Shown piece by piece: positions 62,260 to 64,000 of a stretch of 64,000 nt of DNA. The notes beneath the pieces are model-generated. The model worked only from the letters and a program-made list of their open reading frames with translations, ran no database searches and was not told the origin of the DNA. Positions within the stretch are counted from its first letter, which is position 1, and every line of letters begins with the position of its first letter. The DNA lies in contig JAEZKC010000106.1 of NCBI GenBank assembly GCA_023436205.1, positions 186,001 through 250,000 of the forward strand, read 5' to 3'. The stretch comes from Fibrobacterota bacterium. GTDB taxonomy: Bacteria; Fibrobacterota; Chitinivibrionia; Chitinivibrionales; Chitinispirillaceae. The position numbers and the translations under genes are program-made.

Positions 62260-63954
62260 TCAGGAAAAACTCTGGATCAGGGAATTGAGAATCTTTTCAG
62301 ATTGCGCAGCGTTTTTACCCATGAGAAAGGCGATTTCCTGTGCAGTCGATGATGTATTCCTTATAACCTCCTGAGCTTTTTCGATTATCTGCTCTCTACG
62401 CAGTTCAGTTTTAGTGGCATCACGCATTATCGCTCCAACTACCTGATTGAGTTCCACGGTAAAGATGGTAACCGCGAAGGTTTTGGCAGGTGTTTTCACG
62501 AAATGCTGGGTGATTTCCTGCCCGGTCACCAGAACATGATTAAACTGATCATGAAACGGAAGGACCTTCTTCAAGCTGGCATTTATCAACCCGGGACAGA
62601 TCTCGTTTATCTCTTTGATTTCTTCTCCGAAAAGGGAGGCAAAATTTTCATTGCATTCGATTATCTTAAGTTCCCTGTCAACAATCACCACTCCATAGGG
62701 AATCGTCTTCAATAGCGCATTGGCTTTTTTCTGGGCCAGCGATCTCATGAAAGACACGCACATGCAGGGTTCAGCTTTCTTTTCCACAATGGCATGGGCA
62801 AAGAGACGACAGCTGACATAGCCGCAGGAGCCGCAGTTAAGTTCATCACTTGTATGCAGCTTTCCAATGGAAGCCAGTGCGGTGGATATTTGCTCGTTTG
62901 TCACTGCAGCCATTGGCTTTTCCAAAGGGACATAAGAATGGCTGATAAGTTCCACGAAATCGGAACCACAGTGCTCCGGTCTGTCAGAAGCATAATCAAG
63001 AACAGACAGGCGGGAATTGATGGAAGCCCTGTTGGTTGCCTTCGGACCGGCGACACATCCGTTCTCACACGCCAGAAGTTCAATGAAAATCCGGCGATCA
63101 GTCAGATTTTCATCAAGTGTTTCCAGTGCGCTTCGGATATTGCTCACGCCCGACAATGTCAGGTATACTGCATCGTTCTCCCGCACTCTGTTCTTAATTG
63201 TCGAAATCATTCCCCCTTCAATGGGGTAAAGAGCGCCGTTTTGGGAACACTCTGGAATGAATACATCACTTTCATCAGCAACTTGTTCAGAAATGTTAAT
63301 GCCTTCCGCCTCAAACCATTTCTGAAGATCCTCAAAGGTTATGGCTACATCCAAAAGGTCCTGCTTATAGTCAGCTTCCTGCTTTTTTGCGATGCAGGGT
63401 CCTGCAAAAACAATCCCGGCATGCTCTCCGTACATTTTCCTGAGCATGACACAATGGGCAAGCAGAGGCGAAAGGACCGGCGAAATGTATTTGGAATATC
63501 TTGGCATATGCTTCTGTATCAGCTCTACTGCCGCAGGACAAGCACTCGAAAGCATCAACCCGGATGTTTTATTAAGATCATTGACAATCCGTGACGATAC
63601 CTCCTGTGCTCCTAAAGCCGTTTCGCTTACACCGAAAAAACCCAGTTTTTTTGCAGCATGAATAAGCTGCGAGGGGGTCACGTTTTTCAGTTCGCCTGTA
63701 AACGAAGGTGCCAGTGAAAGAATACAGGGAGTTTTTCTCTTAATCAGATGAATGGCGCGTCTGAGGTCATCACGAACACGCTTTGCTCCCACCGGACAGG
63801 CATCAACACAGTGTCCGCAGAGAATACAGGAGTCAGGAATCACTTCGGCTTCACCATTTACCACTTTAATAGCTTTGACCGGACATTCCCTTATACATTT
63901 GTAACAATCCCGGCAGCGAGTCTCTTCAGAATAGATAGGATTAAGATACTGCAT
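62260..63954 (-). CDS. Sensory [FeFe]-hydrogenase with [4Fe-4S] and PAS domains
   Basis: 564 residues. Two 4Fe-4S motifs (CRDCYKCIRECPVK and CILCGHCVDACPVG) lead into a hydrogenase core (about 75-310): L1 SSACPAAV (A138, C139), L2 FAGPCIAKK (C187), L3 ELLACENGCVAGPK (C296, C300). The usual CC in L1 is AC here, so the proton-relay Cys is missing, which is the mark of sensory (HydS) types. A further Fe-S domain follows (CGSCGYVSCRLFAHAI; C374, C377, C382, C397) and a PAS domain (about 412-520) with a coiled-coil end. The ATG has GGAGAA upstream. First complete gene of the operon. Confidence 0.88.
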   Translation of the reverse strand: MQYLNPIYSEETRCRDCYKCIRECPVKAIKVVNGEAEVIPDSCILCGHCVDACPVGAKRVRDDLRRAIHLIKRKTPCILSLAPSFTGELKNVTPSQLIHAAKKLGFFGVSETALGAQEVSSRIVNDLNKTSGLMLSSACPAAVELIQKHMPRYSKYISPVLSPLLAHCVMLRKMYGEHAGIVFAGPCIAKKQEADYKQDLLDVAITFEDLQKWFEAEGINISEQVADESDVFIPECSQNGALYPIEGGMISTIKNRVRENDAVYLTLSGVSNIRSALETLDENLTDRRIFIELLACENGCVAGPKATNRASINSRLSVLDYASDRPEHCGSDFVELISHSYVPLEKPMAAVTNEQISTALASIGKLHTSDELNCGSCGYVSCRLFAHAIVEKKAEPCMCVSFMRSLAQKKANALLKTIPYGVVIVDRELKIIECNENFASLFGEEIKEINEICPGLINASLKKVLPFHDQFNHVLVTGQEITQHFVKTPAKTFAVTIFTVELNQVVGAIMRDATKTELRREQIIEKAQEVIRNTSSTAQEIAFLMGKNAAQSEKILNSLIQSFS

Positions 63955-64000
63955 TGTTTTCTCCTAGCTTTTCATTAAGAGTATGTTCAAGAATATCGAT
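63941..64000 (-). CDS. C-terminal end of an upstream gene (3' part only)
   Basis: In the frame of the first base of the minus strand at 64000, 19 codons read IDILEHTLNEKLGENNAVS and end with TAA at 63941-63943, overlapping the sensory-hydrogenase start by 14 bases. Another frame has a TAG at about 63965-63967 and could equally be the true end. Too little is left to name the protein; in similar clusters a kinase or anti-sigma-like ATPase precedes. Confidence 0.35.
   Translation of the reverse strand: MDILEHTLNEKLGENNAVS

Noticed and set aside
62794..63594. 266-residue antisense frame inside the sensory-hydrogenase gene
   Set aside because: Shadow of the hydrogenase; the hydrogenase frame carries all cluster motifs.
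1..64000. CRISPR arrays, tRNA or rRNA genes
   Set aside because: No regularly spaced repeats, and no cloverleaf or rRNA sequence recognised on either strand.

Overview
The window is bacterial chromosome from a Gram-negative, strictly anaerobic or fermentative organism. Outer-membrane features are a TonB-dependent receptor, a complete RND/TolC efflux system and several lipoproteins. Anaerobic features are two [FeFe]-hydrogenase-type proteins with a SpoIIE phosphatase, and a double-domain CoA-dehydratase activase. The GH3 enzyme carries a type IX-secretion-like 'LSSGVY' module and a carboxypeptidase-regulatory domain. Taken together this fits the FCB/Fibrobacterota neighbourhood (Chitinispirillum/Chitinivibrio-like); that placement is an inference, as no rRNA or other phylogenetic marker was seen. 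No tRNA, rRNA or CRISPR array was found.

Layout. 1-9.0 kb: tail of a zinc-ribbon gene, a nucleoside-type MFS transporter, a REP-associated tyrosine transposase (RAYT) framed by inverted GGGACGGACTAA motifs, a YyaL/SSP411-type thioredoxin-domain protein, an EamA exporter and a secreted GH3 glucosidase. 9.0-20.6 kb, mostly minus strand: an operon of CsgG-like/LamG protein, GH113-like lipoprotein and small barrel protein; an alanine/Na+ symporter; a TonB-dependent receptor with its own TonB C-terminal-like domain, followed by a lipoprotein and a BaiN-type flavoprotein; then a beta-CASP metallohydrolase overlapping a NUDIX hydrolase. 20.8-30.2 kb: two cell-envelope proteins of unknown role, a Kef-type antiporter, a methyltransferase, a beta-propeller lipoprotein, a thioredoxin-rhodanese lipoprotein and a solute-binding-like protein without a signal peptide. 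30.2-39 kb: ptsP, murJ, a two-HTH protein with a histone-H1-like tail, a rhomboid protease, a GIY-YIG protein and three small genes of unknown function. 39.3-52.7 kb: the giant CoA-dehydratase activase, an HDOD regulator, and a four-gene TolC-adaptor-RND-PAS operon.

53.0-56.4 kb is a defence/stability island: HicBA, VapBC, a RelE-like/HTH pair whose toxin appears broken by an early stop, and YefM/YoeB, plus a decayed antitoxin copy. Copies of a ~110-bp imperfect inverted repeat lie between them. 56.4-64 kb holds an HrpB helicase, a PilZ protein and, on the minus strand, a four-gene [FeFe]-hydrogenase operon. It consists of a sensory hydrogenase with PAS domain, a PP2C/SpoIIE phosphatase, a thioredoxin-fold [2Fe-2S] protein and a hydrogenase that keeps the catalytic cysteine pair. 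The gene order suggests a H2- or redox-sensing phosphatase circuit. It is the most system-like unit here, although related clusters are known from Firmicutes.
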